A stretch of DNA of 64,000 bases. Source: Marinoscillum pacificum. GTDB taxonomy: Bacteria > Bacteroidota > Bacteroidia > Cytophagales > Cyclobacteriaceae. Below are positions 45,620 to 54,758 of the stretch, piece after piece. Numbering within the stretch: position 1 is the first letter of the stretch; the number at the start of each line of letters is the position of its first letter. The stretch is from positions 1,364,001 to 1,428,000 of the forward strand of contig NZ_JAMZMJ010000001.1 in NCBI RefSeq assembly GCF_024714495.1. Direction: 5' to 3'. The notes under the pieces were generated by a model that saw only the letters and a program-made list of their open reading frames with translations, did no database searches and was not told where the DNA came from. Made by a program: the position numbers and the translations under genes.

Positions 45620-46315
45620 ATGCACAAAACATATTTCAACTGGAGTAGTGGCAAGGATTCCATGTTAGCTCTTCACTATTTGAAAGAACAAAACATCACC
45701 ATCGATTTGCTACTGACAACTGTCAATGGCCACTACAACAGAGTGAGCATGCATGGCCTCCCTATCAATGTGCTAGAAGCTCAGGCTAGTGCAATAGAGC
45801 TGCCATTAGATCTTCTAGTGGTTCCAGAAAACCCCTCGATGGAAGACTATAATGAATTGATGAATAATAAACTGCACCAACTTAAATCTGCTGGATATGA
45901 TCAGACGGTGTTTGGAGATATCTTCCTGGAAGATCTCAAACAATATCGTGAGCAAATGCTAAAACCTCTTGAAATCGCGCCTTTGTTCCCATTATGGTTG
46001 AAAGACACCAAGGCGCTAATCAAAGAATTCCTTGAATTAGGATACAAGGCTGTAATCGTTTGTGCTAATCTAAACAACTTGGATGAGTCATTTTTAGGAC
46101 AAACGATCACGCATGAGTTAATCAATCAGCTCCCGTCAGATGTTGATCCGTGTGGTGAAAATGGAGAGTTTCATACCTTTTGCTATGATGGCCCTTTATT
46201 CAATGAACCAATACCTTTCTCCATTGGAGAAAAAGTGATTCGTGAATACCCAAATCCGTCTTCTAAAGAAGCTACGATTTCCTTTGGTTTCTGTGATATC
46301 GTATTGAATAACTAG
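45620..46315 (+). CDS. Dph6-related ATP pyrophosphatase
   Basis: 231 residues. The PP-loop FNWSSGKDSMLALHYL is near the N-terminus and the DPCGENGEFHTFCYDGP signature lies close to the C-terminus. Bacterial members are adenylating amidases of uncertain role; bacteria lack diphthamide, so the substrate differs. It is divergent from the CBM9-like operon, monocistronic, and convergent with the GlxA-type gene. Confidence 0.88.
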   Translation: MHKTYFNWSSGKDSMLALHYLKEQNITIDLLLTTVNGHYNRVSMHGLPINVLEAQASAIELPLDLLVVPENPSMEDYNELMNNKLHQLKSAGYDQTVFGDIFLEDLKQYREQMLKPLEIAPLFPLWLKDTKALIKEFLELGYKAVIVCANLNNLDESFLGQTITHELINQLPSDVDPCGENGEFHTFCYDGPLFNEPIPFSIGEKVIREYPNPSSKEATISFGFCDIVLNN

Positions 46316-46337
46316 TTCAACTTAATGCCCGCAAAAT

Positions 46338-47336
46338 TTAGTAAGTAGTTACATCAACCTTCTTATCCTCTTTGACAAACTTACGCTTGTACTCCAATGG
46401 ACTTACACCTACATATTTTCTAAACACCTCACGGAAAGATTTGGCATCAGAATAGCCTGAATCAAACATGGCGTCAGTGACAGATTTAGATCCTTGCTCC
46501 AATATTTTCTTCGCGCGTTCTACTCGCACCCTTTGAAGATATTGAATTACAGAATTTCCAGTCGCTGATTTAAAACGACGCTCTAATGTTCTTCTATTTG
46601 TTGCCCGGTCATCTGCAAGTTCTGCTACTGAAACAGGTGACTTGAAATGTTTCTCGATATGTTCCTGCACCTTTAAGACCATTTCATCACCATGATTCTT
46701 CTGACCATTAAATATCATATAGAGCGATTGATTGTTCTTATCTACATCAATCATAAATGCTTTGGCTGTCATCAATGCCAACTCCCTTCCTCCATATCGC
46801 TCAATCAGATAAATCACCAAATTGGTGAAAGCATATGCACCACCACTCGTATAGATGCCATCACTTATGGAAACGATATTCTCCGCTTCTACTTTCACTT
46901 TTGGAAACATGTCCTGCAGGTCCTGAGCATGTCCCCAATGGGTAGAACATGTTTTACCATCAAGTATTCCTGTTTCTGCAAGTAAAAATGCCCCGATACA
47001 AAAAGCCGCTATTTCAGCTCCTTGATTATACTGTTTCGCCACCCATTCGATGACTTCTGCATTCTTATCTATCCCTTCCCTAAGATCACCATGCACTGCA
47101 GGAACAATAATGAGATCCGTTTTAGTAACCTCTTCTATTGTTTTTGGGGGAGTGACAGTGTAAAAACCCTCCGCATCCTGTGCAGGCCTGGAATGTCCTA
47201 CAAATTCCACTTTAAATAAATGTTGTCTGGTCTGCTGAGCATACACATCGTTTGCCCAATTTAGAATCTGGAATGCTCCTGCGATATTGACAATACTGTA
47301 TTGCCCCTTCGGAACGAGGATAGAAACATGTTTCAT
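46338..47336 (-). CDS. GlxA-family AraC-type transcriptional regulator
   Basis: 332 residues: an N-terminal DJ-1/PfpI-like domain (~1-190; nucleophile-elbow AAFCIGAFLLAETG, then TCSTHWGHAQDL) and a C-terminal AraC helix-turn-helix (~220-320; VSVAELADDRATNRRTLERRF, in part, and FDSGYSDAKSFREVF). Members sense small nitrogen metabolites or are non-enzymatic sensors. Divergent from a DoxX-VOC-NTF2 operon that begins 130 bases away and is its likely target. Confidence 0.9.
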   Translation of the reverse strand: MKHVSILVPKGQYSIVNIAGAFQILNWANDVYAQQTRQHLFKVEFVGHSRPAQDAEGFYTVTPPKTIEEVTKTDLIIVPAVHGDLREGIDKNAEVIEWVAKQYNQGAEIAAFCIGAFLLAETGILDGKTCSTHWGHAQDLQDMFPKVKVEAENIVSISDGIYTSGGAYAFTNLVIYLIERYGGRELALMTAKAFMIDVDKNNQSLYMIFNGQKNHGDEMVLKVQEHIEKHFKSPVSVAELADDRATNRRTLERRFKSATGNSVIQYLQRVRVERAKKILEQGSKSVTDAMFDSGYSDAKSFREVFRKYVGVSPLEYKRKFVKEDKKVDVTTY

Positions 47337-47463
47337 AGCTAAAAGTAGTTAATGCAAGATATCAGAATTGTTTGTCGCAATCAACCCTTTAATCGTTCGC
47401 ATAGACACATTTAGTGAATCGAAGAAAAACCACAATTTTGAATTATCTAAATCTAAATTCTAT

Positions 47464-47862
47464 ATGACAACTAAGCACAAATCTATTCCCGGCATGATCA
47501 TGAGTGGACTCTTGATACTTTTCATGCTTTTTGATTCTATCATGAAATTTATTCAACCTGATGAAGTTATTGAAGCCACTGTGAAATTAGGTTTTCATGA
47601 ATCTCAAATTCTTCCAATCGGTATTATCGGATTCATAGCCACGCTTTGTTATATCATCCCTAAAACGTCTGTAATCGGAGCAGTATTACTCACAGGTTAC
47701 TTTGGTGGGGCAATAGTCACTAACTTCAGACTTGATCAACCACTTTTCTCACACATTTTATTTCCAATTTATCTCAGCATTTTAATGTGGGGTGGATTAA
47801 TATTAAGATACCCTGCATTAAAGACATTCTTACTCAATCCAACTTCTTCAGGTAATGAGTAA
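47464..47862 (+). CDS. DoxX-like membrane protein
   Basis: 132 residues from ATG at 47464 (an earlier ATG at 47368 adds a 32-residue polar stretch that lacks family features). Four transmembrane helices (starting MIMSGLLILFMLFDSIMKF, then IGIIGFIATLCYIIP, VIGAVLLTGYFGGAI, LFPIYLSILMWGGL) fit the DoxX-like family. It overlaps the VOC gene by 8 bases. Probably controlled by the divergent GlxA-type regulator. Confidence 0.85.
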   Translation: MTTKHKSIPGMIMSGLLILFMLFDSIMKFIQPDEVIEATVKLGFHESQILPIGIIGFIATLCYIIPKTSVIGAVLLTGYFGGAIVTNFRLDQPLFSHILFPIYLSILMWGGLILRYPALKTFLLNPTSSGNE

Positions 47863-48304
47863 ACTACAAACCCCTATCATACCTTGCCTTTGGTTTGACA
47901 ATCAAGCCAAAGAAGCGGCAGAATTTTACTGTTCTATTTTTCCTAATTCAAAAATAACGTCCTCATCACCTCTCATAGCTTCTTTTGAGCTGGACGGTAA
48001 TTCATTCGTCGCACTAAATGGTGGCCCAAAGTTCAAATTTTCTGAAGCAATTTCCTTTCAGATACTCTGCGATGATCAACAAGAAGTAGATTTCTATTGG
48101 AATGCATTTACCCAGAATGGTGGCGAGGAAAGTATGTGTAGCTGGTGCAAGGACAAATACGGCTTGTCCTGGCAAGTTATTCCCAAACGATTTTTAGAGC
48201 TAATGTCCTCGGGTAATTCTTTTCAGGTACAACGAGTGACAGAAACCATGCTAAAGATGAAAAAGCTCATAATCGCCGACCTGGAAGCAGCATACAACTC
48301 CTAA
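47855..48304 (+). CDS. VOC superfamily (PhnB-like) protein
   Basis: 149 residues, PhnB-like: an N-terminal CLWFDNQAKEAAEFYCSIFPNSKI, in part, ending at FPNSKI; a central ALNGGPKFKFSEAISFQILCD; and a DKYGLSWQVIP strand. The fold binds metals or small ligands; members are often described as glyoxalase-like. The enzyme activity is not known. It is the middle gene of the DoxX-VOC-NTF2 operon. Confidence 0.87.
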   Translation: MSKLQTPIIPCLWFDNQAKEAAEFYCSIFPNSKITSSSPLIASFELDGNSFVALNGGPKFKFSEAISFQILCDDQQEVDFYWNAFTQNGGEESMCSWCKDKYGLSWQVIPKRFLELMSSGNSFQVQRVTETMLKMKKLIIADLEAAYNS

Positions 48305-48338
48305 TGATTATCAATTATATACTAACCGATGAAATTCT

Positions 48339-48719
48339 ATGAAAGTCGAGATAAAATGTGATTACAACTCAACCAAAAAACAATTCCTTCTGGACTACAA
48401 CATGGCTTTCTTTGATGAAAATCTTGATTTTCTAAAAGCTCATAGTGCATCAGACATCCAGTGGAATATTATCGGTAACGAGATGATCACAGGAAGCAAT
48501 GCACTATGTGCTGCCGTAAAAGGAATGTCAGAATTTCCGCCTCAATCACTAGTCATTCATCAAATCATCACTCATGGAAAAGAAGCTGTACTTCTTGGTG
48601 AAATGATCATGGATGCTGACAATAAATATGAATTCTGCGATGCTTATGAATTTGTGAGTGCCGGTAAGCAAGTCATTAAAAAGATCAAATCATTCATCAT
48701 CAAGGTACAAGCATCTTAG
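48339..48719 (+). CDS. SnoaL/NTF2-like protein
   Basis: 126 residues with the cone-shaped NTF2-like pattern: an N-terminal helix, SDIQWNIIGNEMITGSNAL, and later strands (HGKEAVLLGEMIM, EFCDAYEFVS, IKKIKSFII). Function unassigned; companions DoxX and VOC suggest small-molecule or stress metabolism. Its end overlaps the convergent GT2 gene by 4 bases. Confidence 0.82.
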   Translation: MKVEIKCDYNSTKKQFLLDYNMAFFDENLDFLKAHSASDIQWNIIGNEMITGSNALCAAVKGMSEFPPQSLVIHQIITHGKEAVLLGEMIMDADNKYEFCDAYEFVSAGKQVIKKIKSFIIKVQAS

Positions 48720-49633
48720 TTCCTTAACGACTCATAGATATAGCCAATTTGCTGACTATGGACATCATTCTTGAAATTCCACATGGTACCATTCCAGTAA
48801 GACTTCAAATGATCCAGTTCTCTTCTTAACGCATAGACAATAAGATTTTTAGGGAGAGCCACCGTCAAGAAGAATAGGTAGAAAATGGCTTTTTGAATGA
48901 GTCCCATATTCCTCCTCATGAACAACATTCTGTTCCTTGTTTGAAAATAGGTCTTTAAAGGTGAGGATTTACCAGTAGACACAGACTCTTTATGCAAAAT
49001 ATACACCGACTCTACTACCTTAATTTTGTAGCCAGCACGTTTGATTTGTGCTCCCCAGTCCAACTCTTCATAGTAAAGAAAGTAATTTTCAGGCATCATA
49101 CCCACAGTTTCAATCACCTCTCGGCGAACCATCATGGCTGCACCATGTGCATAATGTGTATCAGAGACCTTCATTTTAGGTTGCACTTGTTGTTTATGAC
49201 CTATCGCATGATTGCGACCTGTCAATGAATTAATTTCTGTATAACCCGCATATTGGGTCAACCCTGGCTGATCAAAATAGTTGATAATTGGGCTGACCAC
49301 TCCAGCATCAGGAAACCTCTCCAATGCAGCCACCAATGCCCGAATGGATTGTAGTGGCACTTCAGTATCATTATTTAAAAAGAATAGATAATCCCCAGAA
49401 GCTTCACGTATACCTAAGTTATTTCCTCCGGCAAAACCGAGATTTTTTTCACTTCGGATGACTTTTACCTCAGGGTAACCCAATTGAATCATTTTGGACG
49501 GATCCACTTTAGAACCATTATCCACTACTATGACCTCCAGATCCTGATAGTCTTGGTTCCTTAATGATTCCAACAGTTCGAGTGTAACCTCAGGCTGGTT
49601 GTAATTGACTGTGATGATGGAAACTTTACTCAT
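48716..49633 (-). CDS. GT2-type glycosyltransferase
   Basis: 305 residues. The GT-A domain is shown by VSIITVNYNQPEVTLELLES, LEVIVVDNGS, YLFFLNNDTEV (DXD-like) and YYEELDWGAQIKRAG. It is related to rhamnosyltransferases. The ATG at 49633 overlaps the upstream GT2's stop (ATGA), favoured over the ATG eight codons earlier. Together the two GT2 genes lie apart from the main exopolysaccharide locus, near the H-NOX signalling operon. Confidence 0.87.
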   Translation of the reverse strand: MSKVSIITVNYNQPEVTLELLESLRNQDYQDLEVIVVDNGSKVDPSKMIQLGYPEVKVIRSEKNLGFAGGNNLGIREASGDYLFFLNNDTEVPLQSIRALVAALERFPDAGVVSPIINYFDQPGLTQYAGYTEINSLTGRNHAIGHKQQVQPKMKVSDTHYAHGAAMMVRREVIETVGMMPENYFLYYEELDWGAQIKRAGYKIKVVESVYILHKESVSTGKSSPLKTYFQTRNRMLFMRRNMGLIQKAIFYLFFLTVALPKNLIVYALRRELDHLKSYWNGTMWNFKNDVHSQQIGYIYESLRN

Positions 49634-50796
49634 GACTTTCTCTTTGCCTTTGACCACACCACTGACTGATTACCTGACATCAGTTTAATTAGCCCCAGGT
49701 ATACATTGAGGTTCATGAATGTAAAGTAAAGCGGTACAAAAAGAGCCTTCACTCGGATATTAGATGCTTCCAAATACCACCCGGCAATTGCAGCAATGTA
49801 AAATGCAGCTTGTCCAGTCATGGTCAACATCCAAAACCAATGCCCCGTTTCTAACAAGAAAATATTGGTCACAAAAAGCAGCATCAAGGATAATGGAGCT
49901 AATGTCCATCTCAACACACGATGAGACACATATTGAAATGTTAATACTCCATATTTAAATGGATTCAGGACGTAAGCCAAACGAATGATCGCCTGTATAC
50001 CTCCGGCAGAGATTCGTACTTTACGCTTCATCTCCTCCTCTAGAGATTCCGAAGACGATTCCACGGCTTGTGCTTTTGGCTCATATGCCACACGATATCC
50101 CTGTGCAGAAATACGCATGGTCATCACAAAGTCTTCAATTAATGTATCAGGCTCTGGCTTTTCATATAATTCCGTTCTAATAGCAAACAGCTCACCAGCA
50201 GCACCCACTACAGAGTGTAGGCTGTAGTCCCACTTTTTCAGCAAGGACTCGTATTTCCAATAGATTCCTTCTCCAGCACTAGCTGCATCATCTTCCATAG
50301 CCACACACTTTTCTCCTGCAACAGCCCCTACTTGCTGATTCTGAAAATGACGAACCATGTTGAGAACGCCATCCTTATTAATCATAGCATTTGCATCGGT
50401 GAAAATGGTAATAGGCTCCTTCACCAACTTCATTACTCGATCTACTGCAGAAAGTTTGCCCTTTCTGGCATCTTGATGTAAAACATGTACTTGTGGAAAT
50501 AAGCCAACGATTTTAGCCGTCAAATCATCAGACCCATCAGTCACAAAGTATAGATGTAGTTTGTCCTGTGGGTAATTAAGATCAAGAGTGTTCTCGATCT
50601 TGTTTATGATAATATCCTGTTCATTAAATGCTGCTACTACAAACGCCACATCAGGTAATAACTCGTCTGATACTTCTTCAAATTTTGGCTTTTTACCAAA
50701 AAATCTGACTAGCACACCGAGTAGAATACCGTATCCTAAATAGCTGTAAAAAACAATAAATAAACAGATCACAAAAATGATGGCTGAAGTCTCCAT
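49630..50796 (-). CDS. Membrane GT2-type glycosyltransferase
   Basis: 388 residues: an N-terminal membrane helix, a GT-A domain (DVAFVVAAFNEQDIIINKIE, FVTDGSDDLTAKIV, TIFTDANAMINKDG, LIEDFVMTMRI, KRKVRISAGGIQAI), and three C-terminal membrane helices. Probably a processive or lipid-linked transferase. Translated with the next GT2 by an ATGA overlap. The 100 bases upstream separate it from the LytTR gene; whether it is read through from the H-NOX operon is not clear. Confidence 0.87.
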   Translation of the reverse strand: METSAIIFVICLFIVFYSYLGYGILLGVLVRFFGKKPKFEEVSDELLPDVAFVVAAFNEQDIIINKIENTLDLNYPQDKLHLYFVTDGSDDLTAKIVGLFPQVHVLHQDARKGKLSAVDRVMKLVKEPITIFTDANAMINKDGVLNMVRHFQNQQVGAVAGEKCVAMEDDAASAGEGIYWKYESLLKKWDYSLHSVVGAAGELFAIRTELYEKPEPDTLIEDFVMTMRISAQGYRVAYEPKAQAVESSSESLEEEMKRKVRISAGGIQAIIRLAYVLNPFKYGVLTFQYVSHRVLRWTLAPLSLMLLFVTNIFLLETGHWFWMLTMTGQAAFYIAAIAGWYLEASNIRVKALFVPLYFTFMNLNVYLGLIKLMSGNQSVVWSKAKRKS

Positions 50797-50896
50797 AGGT
50801 CTATCTTTTTTTTACTAAAGTAGACCTACTGACAGGAGCAATTGGCTAGTTTTCGTTAATCAACAATTATTAAAAGATTTTTGACTGAAATGAACG

Positions 50897-51580
50897 TTAA
50901 ATTGTTTTGATCTTATTCATCAAGATAGGCTTATGCGCTCTACTCACAGGAATCACCTTATCGGCTATTACCATGTTTGTTTCTTCGATATCCACTACTT
51001 TGGACAGATTTACAATGTATGATCGGTGAACCTTTAAGAACTTGCTATTCTTGATTTTGTCATCAATATTCTTCAGTGTACTATGCACGATATACTTCTC
51101 TTTGGACGTTCTGAAAGTCACGTAATCACCAAGTGATTCTACATACAGTACATCTTCCAAATCAAGCCTAACGTATCTACCATCCACTTTAATGAATAGT
51201 TCGCTCATTTCTTCAGAACCAGAAGATGAAGACAAGTTTTGTCTCGCATGGTCGAGTGCTTTCAACAACCGTGGAAGCTCAACTGGCTTGGTTAAAAAAT
51301 CGGTGACGTGATGTTCAAAAGCCTCTACAGCATATTCTGCATGACCAGTTGTTAGTATGATTTGTGGTTTTTTCTCAAGACTTTTTATTAAATCCAGACC
51401 ACTGAAATCCGGCATTTGAATATCCAGCAACAGGACATCAATTTCCACTGATTTGATAAGCTTTAAGGCATCCAATCCATTATCAAACGAACCAACAACC
51501 TCTAGATCATCAATTTTTTGACACATTAGCTCAATGGACGCTCGAGCCATTTGGTCATCTTCTACTATGAGACATTTCAT
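50897..51580 (-). CDS. LytTR-family response regulator
   Basis: 227 residues: receiver with acidic EDD at 7-9, phospho-acceptor Asp53 (VLLLDIQMPD) and Lys in FLTKPVEL, then a LytTR domain (VLYVESLGDYVTFRTS, FLKVHRSYIVNLSKV, VSRAHKPIL). It lies 28 bases after a hybrid kinase that ends in an Hpt domain, the likely phosphate donor. Last gene of the H-NOX - hybrid kinase - regulator operon. Confidence 0.93.
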   Translation of the reverse strand: MKCLIVEDDQMARASIELMCQKIDDLEVVGSFDNGLDALKLIKSVEIDVLLLDIQMPDFSGLDLIKSLEKKPQIILTTGHAEYAVEAFEHHVTDFLTKPVELPRLLKALDHARQNLSSSSGSEEMSELFIKVDGRYVRLDLEDVLYVESLGDYVTFRTSKEKYIVHSTLKNIDDKIKNSKFLKVHRSYIVNLSKVVDIEETNMVIADKVIPVSRAHKPILMNKIKTI

Positions 51581-51608
51581 GTTTTGATAGCTTACTTTTT
51601 ATAAAGCA

Positions 51609-54119
51609 CTAATTACTTAACCATTCGGATAATCTAGCCCGTTCGTTTGCTACCAGTTGATGTGTTGCTTCAAATTCTTTTATAAATGCCGGAACAAGCT
51701 GTCTAATGGAATTGATGTCTGATCTTTTTCCTGCTTGTTCAATTTCCAGCATTTGATCGGTAAGTTTTCCTAGACCTACCATTACAAAGTTTGGCTTTAT
51801 CCTATGTGCCAATGTAACTAACTCTGACCAGTTTTCCGAATCAAAATGCTGTTTAAGTTTATCTAATTCACTATTAATGTTATCCAAAAATATCTGAAAC
51901 ATCAGATGGGCTCTTTCAAAATCACCCATATAGAACGAATCCAAATATTGTATATCTAGTTCATTTGAAAATTGGAAAGTACTGTGACCACCTAGTGAAC
52001 TATTAGCATCCGATTCAGTCAATTGTTCAAAAATATTAAGCAATTGCTCAGGAGAGAATGGTTTACTGAGGTGATGATTCATCCCAGCTGATATCGCCTT
52101 TTCTTTCTCATCGACCAATGCTGAGGCAGTCAGCGCAATAATGGGTATGTTCTGATTGGTATTGTGCTCCATGCTTCGGATACGAATGGTTGTTTCATAG
52201 CCGTCCATCACTGGCATTCGGATATCCATCAGAATTAAATCATAGGTATTGGATTTTATTAACTCCACTGCTTCTCCACCATGATTCGCTAAATCATAAG
52301 TGATTTCCCATTTATTCAGCAGCCCTATTAAATATTGTTGATTGATCTTATTATCCTCAACAATCAATACATGGTTTATACTATCAGGAAGCATCTCACT
52401 ATATATTCTTTGATCTGTTATTTTCTGTTGCTCAGTTCTTTTCACAAAAATCATATTAAAGGAAAATTCAGAGCCTTTACCAACTTCACTCGTAACATGA
52501 ATATCTCCTTTGTACATATTGACCAATCGCTTAACGATAGAAAGTCCCAATCCGGTACCTCCATATCTCAGCTTGGTCTGCTTACTTCCTTGTTTGAAAC
52601 TTTCAAAGATGGTCTGAAGCTGATCTTCATCTATTCCAATTCCTGTGTCTCTTACTGAAAATCGAATATTAACATGGTTTCCTATTTCTTCGATTAACTC
52701 GAGAGTAGTACATATTTCACCAGCCTCCGTAAACTTCGCAGCGTTACCTATAAGGTTAAGCAGTATTTGATTCAAGATAGTTTGATCAGCAACAACATCA
52801 AAATCAATCTTAGGATCAATAGTAACGTTGAACTTCACCTGGTTGTTATTTCGGAATTTATAAGTTTGAACCAAAGCTTTAACACTCGCGGCTAATGGAA
52901 GCTGCTTCTCATTCAATTCCATTTTACCGGATTCAATCTTCGAAATATCAAGTATGTCAGATAATAGACCCAACAAAATGTCAGCGGAATACTTGATATT
53001 ATCTAAAAGCTCTAGTTGATCAGGTTTCAGGTTGGTATCATAAAATAAGTTGGTCAACCCGGCAATCGCGTTGATTGGATTTCTGATCTCATGACTCATG
53101 TTAGCCAAAAACTCCTTCTCAGCCATTCTCGCCTTTTCGGCTATTTCTCTGGCTTGTCTTAACTCAGCTTCCAGGCGTTTGCGATCTGTTATATCATAAT
53201 GTATACCAATGGATCCGTCGATGTTACCTTCTGAGTTATAAAATGGAGCACCACTAATTAGCACCCACATTCGTTCTCCACTTTTTCGTTTAAGTTCTAT
53301 TTCATAAATGCCCTGTTTGCCACTAGCACGTTTCTTATCTTGCTCAGTCATGGCTCCCTGGTACTCCTCTGGCAGCAACAATTCAAGGGCATTTTGTCCT
53401 TTTAATTCCTCTGAACTGTAGCCAGTCATTTCACAGAATCGATCATACGCTCTGATAATCCTATGATCTGTATCTACCTCTAGTAAACCCAGCTCCATGT
53501 TCTCGATGATCCCTCGATATTTCTCTTCAGAATATTTTATTCGTTGTTCAGTAGTATAATTTTCCGTGATATCCCTGTATTTCCACAGATGACCTACATA
53601 TTTATCGTCAACAAAAGTTGGCACGTAATCTCTACTAAAGACCCTGCCATTCTTCATTTTGACAATTTCATTCACCACTTTCTCCTGATTTCTCTGAAGT
53701 TCATCTACACGTACTTTAAATGATTCAGAGTCTTCAAACAGACTAGCAACATCAGTTAAAAAGGATGAACAATTCATACCAACTAAATTGGCTGGATCCT
53801 CATCAATATTAAATTGCGTCAAGAATAGCTCATTGGTCAGGATAATATTTCGATGCTCGTCTTCCAGCAAAATCCCTGCATGGAAACTCTGTATTAAAGA
53901 TGATAGTGTATTTGTCCGCTCAGACACTCTCCATTCAAGTGTTTCATTGAGGCGCATCAGGTCCCTGTTGGACTTATATAGTTCCAATGACTTTTGTTCT
54001 AGAAGAAGCTCTGCGGACGACCTGGCAGCACGTTCTCTTGCTACCCGTCTCTTCAGTATCTCTATTTGAAGATTAAGCTCTTCTACGGATGGTGAATCTA
54101 ACTGTGGTTGCATCATCAT
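51609..54119 (-). CDS. Soluble hybrid histidine kinase (PAS-PAS-HK-REC-Hpt)
   Basis: 836 residues without transmembrane helices. A coiled coil (~15-70) leads to two PAS domains (~75-190, ~200-315, with RSGERMWVLISGAPFYN-type PAC end), then HisKA with phospho-acceptor His343 (NMSHEIRNPINA), ATPase domain (NLIGNAAKF, RDTGIGI, GGTGLGLSIVKRL), receiver with Asp632 (LILMDIRMPVMDG), and C-terminal Hpt with His772 (LAHRIKPNF). The phosphorelay would run HK to REC to Hpt to the LytTR regulator. The start codon lies 47 bases inside the H-NOX gene, a typical arrangement for H-NOX-regulated kinases. Confidence 0.92.
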   Translation of the reverse strand: MMMQPQLDSPSVEELNLQIEILKRRVARERAARSSAELLLEQKSLELYKSNRDLMRLNETLEWRVSERTNTLSSLIQSFHAGILLEDEHRNIILTNELFLTQFNIDEDPANLVGMNCSSFLTDVASLFEDSESFKVRVDELQRNQEKVVNEIVKMKNGRVFSRDYVPTFVDDKYVGHLWKYRDITENYTTEQRIKYSEEKYRGIIENMELGLLEVDTDHRIIRAYDRFCEMTGYSSEELKGQNALELLLPEEYQGAMTEQDKKRASGKQGIYEIELKRKSGERMWVLISGAPFYNSEGNIDGSIGIHYDITDRKRLEAELRQAREIAEKARMAEKEFLANMSHEIRNPINAIAGLTNLFYDTNLKPDQLELLDNIKYSADILLGLLSDILDISKIESGKMELNEKQLPLAASVKALVQTYKFRNNNQVKFNVTIDPKIDFDVVADQTILNQILLNLIGNAAKFTEAGEICTTLELIEEIGNHVNIRFSVRDTGIGIDEDQLQTIFESFKQGSKQTKLRYGGTGLGLSIVKRLVNMYKGDIHVTSEVGKGSEFSFNMIFVKRTEQQKITDQRIYSEMLPDSINHVLIVEDNKINQQYLIGLLNKWEITYDLANHGGEAVELIKSNTYDLILMDIRMPVMDGYETTIRIRSMEHNTNQNIPIIALTASALVDEKEKAISAGMNHHLSKPFSPEQLLNIFEQLTESDANSSLGGHSTFQFSNELDIQYLDSFYMGDFERAHLMFQIFLDNINSELDKLKQHFDSENWSELVTLAHRIKPNFVMVGLGKLTDQMLEIEQAGKRSDINSIRQLVPAFIKEFEATHQLVANERARLSEWLSN

Positions 54120-54615
54120 TGAGTTTTTCCATTAGTATATCTGCCTGCTCATCAAAATACTCCAGACATCCTTTGATCAATCCAAGAGCAAAATCACCCA
54201 TTTTTCTTTTGGAGTGATATACCATAATCAATTCGGAATGATCCTTTGATTCAATGTCAAATTTTGGCAATTCTGCATCCGGATAAAGTTTCAATACTTC
54301 CGGATGTATATGGTCTTCAACGCTCGCCAGAAATGTAAAGGCATCGATACCCGGAATGAAAAGGGATGAATACCTCTGACCAAACACTCCAAACAAATGA
54401 TGACCATAAAGCTCCATCAAATCTCCTATGCTCATATCAAGCTCTTGAGATAACTCCACTAGTATCGATACAAGTTCTCTATGTGGATAAGAACCTACCG
54501 ATGTATAGGCATCGGATGTGATTGGCTTTGCTTTTTGTAATACTTTATCTACAGTTTCATAGCCAAATTTATTTTCGACTAATTCTAGTAGTTCGGTAAA
54601 GACTATTCCTCTCAT
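54073..54615 (-). CDS. H-NOX heme nitric oxide-binding protein
   Basis: 180 residues, the usual size of a stand-alone H-NOX. Starts MRGIVFTELLELVENKFG; the proximal heme ligand is His104 (DHIHPEVLKLYPDAELP), and the heme-propionate Y-x-S-x-R motif is Tyr133-Ser135-Arg137 (MVYHSKRKM). It binds NO and probably not O2, because no distal Tyr-rich pocket is obvious (inference). Bacterial H-NOX proteins commonly control a neighbouring kinase; here the kinase gene overlaps by 47 bases. Confidence 0.93.
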   Translation of the reverse strand: MRGIVFTELLELVENKFGYETVDKVLQKAKPITSDAYTSVGSYPHRELVSILVELSQELDMSIGDLMELYGHHLFGVFGQRYSSLFIPGIDAFTFLASVEDHIHPEVLKLYPDAELPKFDIESKDHSELIMVYHSKRKMGDFALGLIKGCLEYFDEQADILMEKLNDDATTVRFTIRRRA

Positions 54616-54660
54616 ATCTTACAAATTAATATTGAAGCTCTATAGCTCCATGGGTTTTAT

Positions 54661-54691
54661 CGATAGTTGGACAATTGTCTTCGCTAATTGG
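54661..54691. promoter_or_regulatory. Weak direct repeat upstream of H-NOX operon
   Basis: CGATAGTTGG (54661-54670) and CGCTAATTGG (54682-54691) match at 8 of 10 positions with a 21-bp period; a poorer copy CTATAGCTCC lies 21 bp further left. It is in the region shared by the H-NOX operon and the divergent gene at 54759. The period fits LytTR, but such similarity could occur by chance. Confidence 0.3.
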
Positions 54692-54732
54692 TAGAATGTT
54701 TAAGATAAGCATTTTTGAAGAGAGAATAGTGC

Positions 54733-54740
54733 TAAATTTG
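54733..54740 (+). promoter_or_regulatory. Candidate -7 promoter box
   Basis: TAAATTTG matches TAnnTTTG, 18 bases before the ATG at 54759. A TTTG at 54713-54716 is 16 bp upstream, shorter than the usual spacer. Confidence 0.4.
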
Positions 54741-54758
54741 TATTGCTACGAGCTAAAA

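Noticed and set aside
50853-50901. Direct repeat CGTTAAT / CGTTAAA near the end of the LytTR gene at 50897
   Set aside because: Period of 41 bp and the second copy runs into the coding sequence; AT-rich low complexity makes chance likely.
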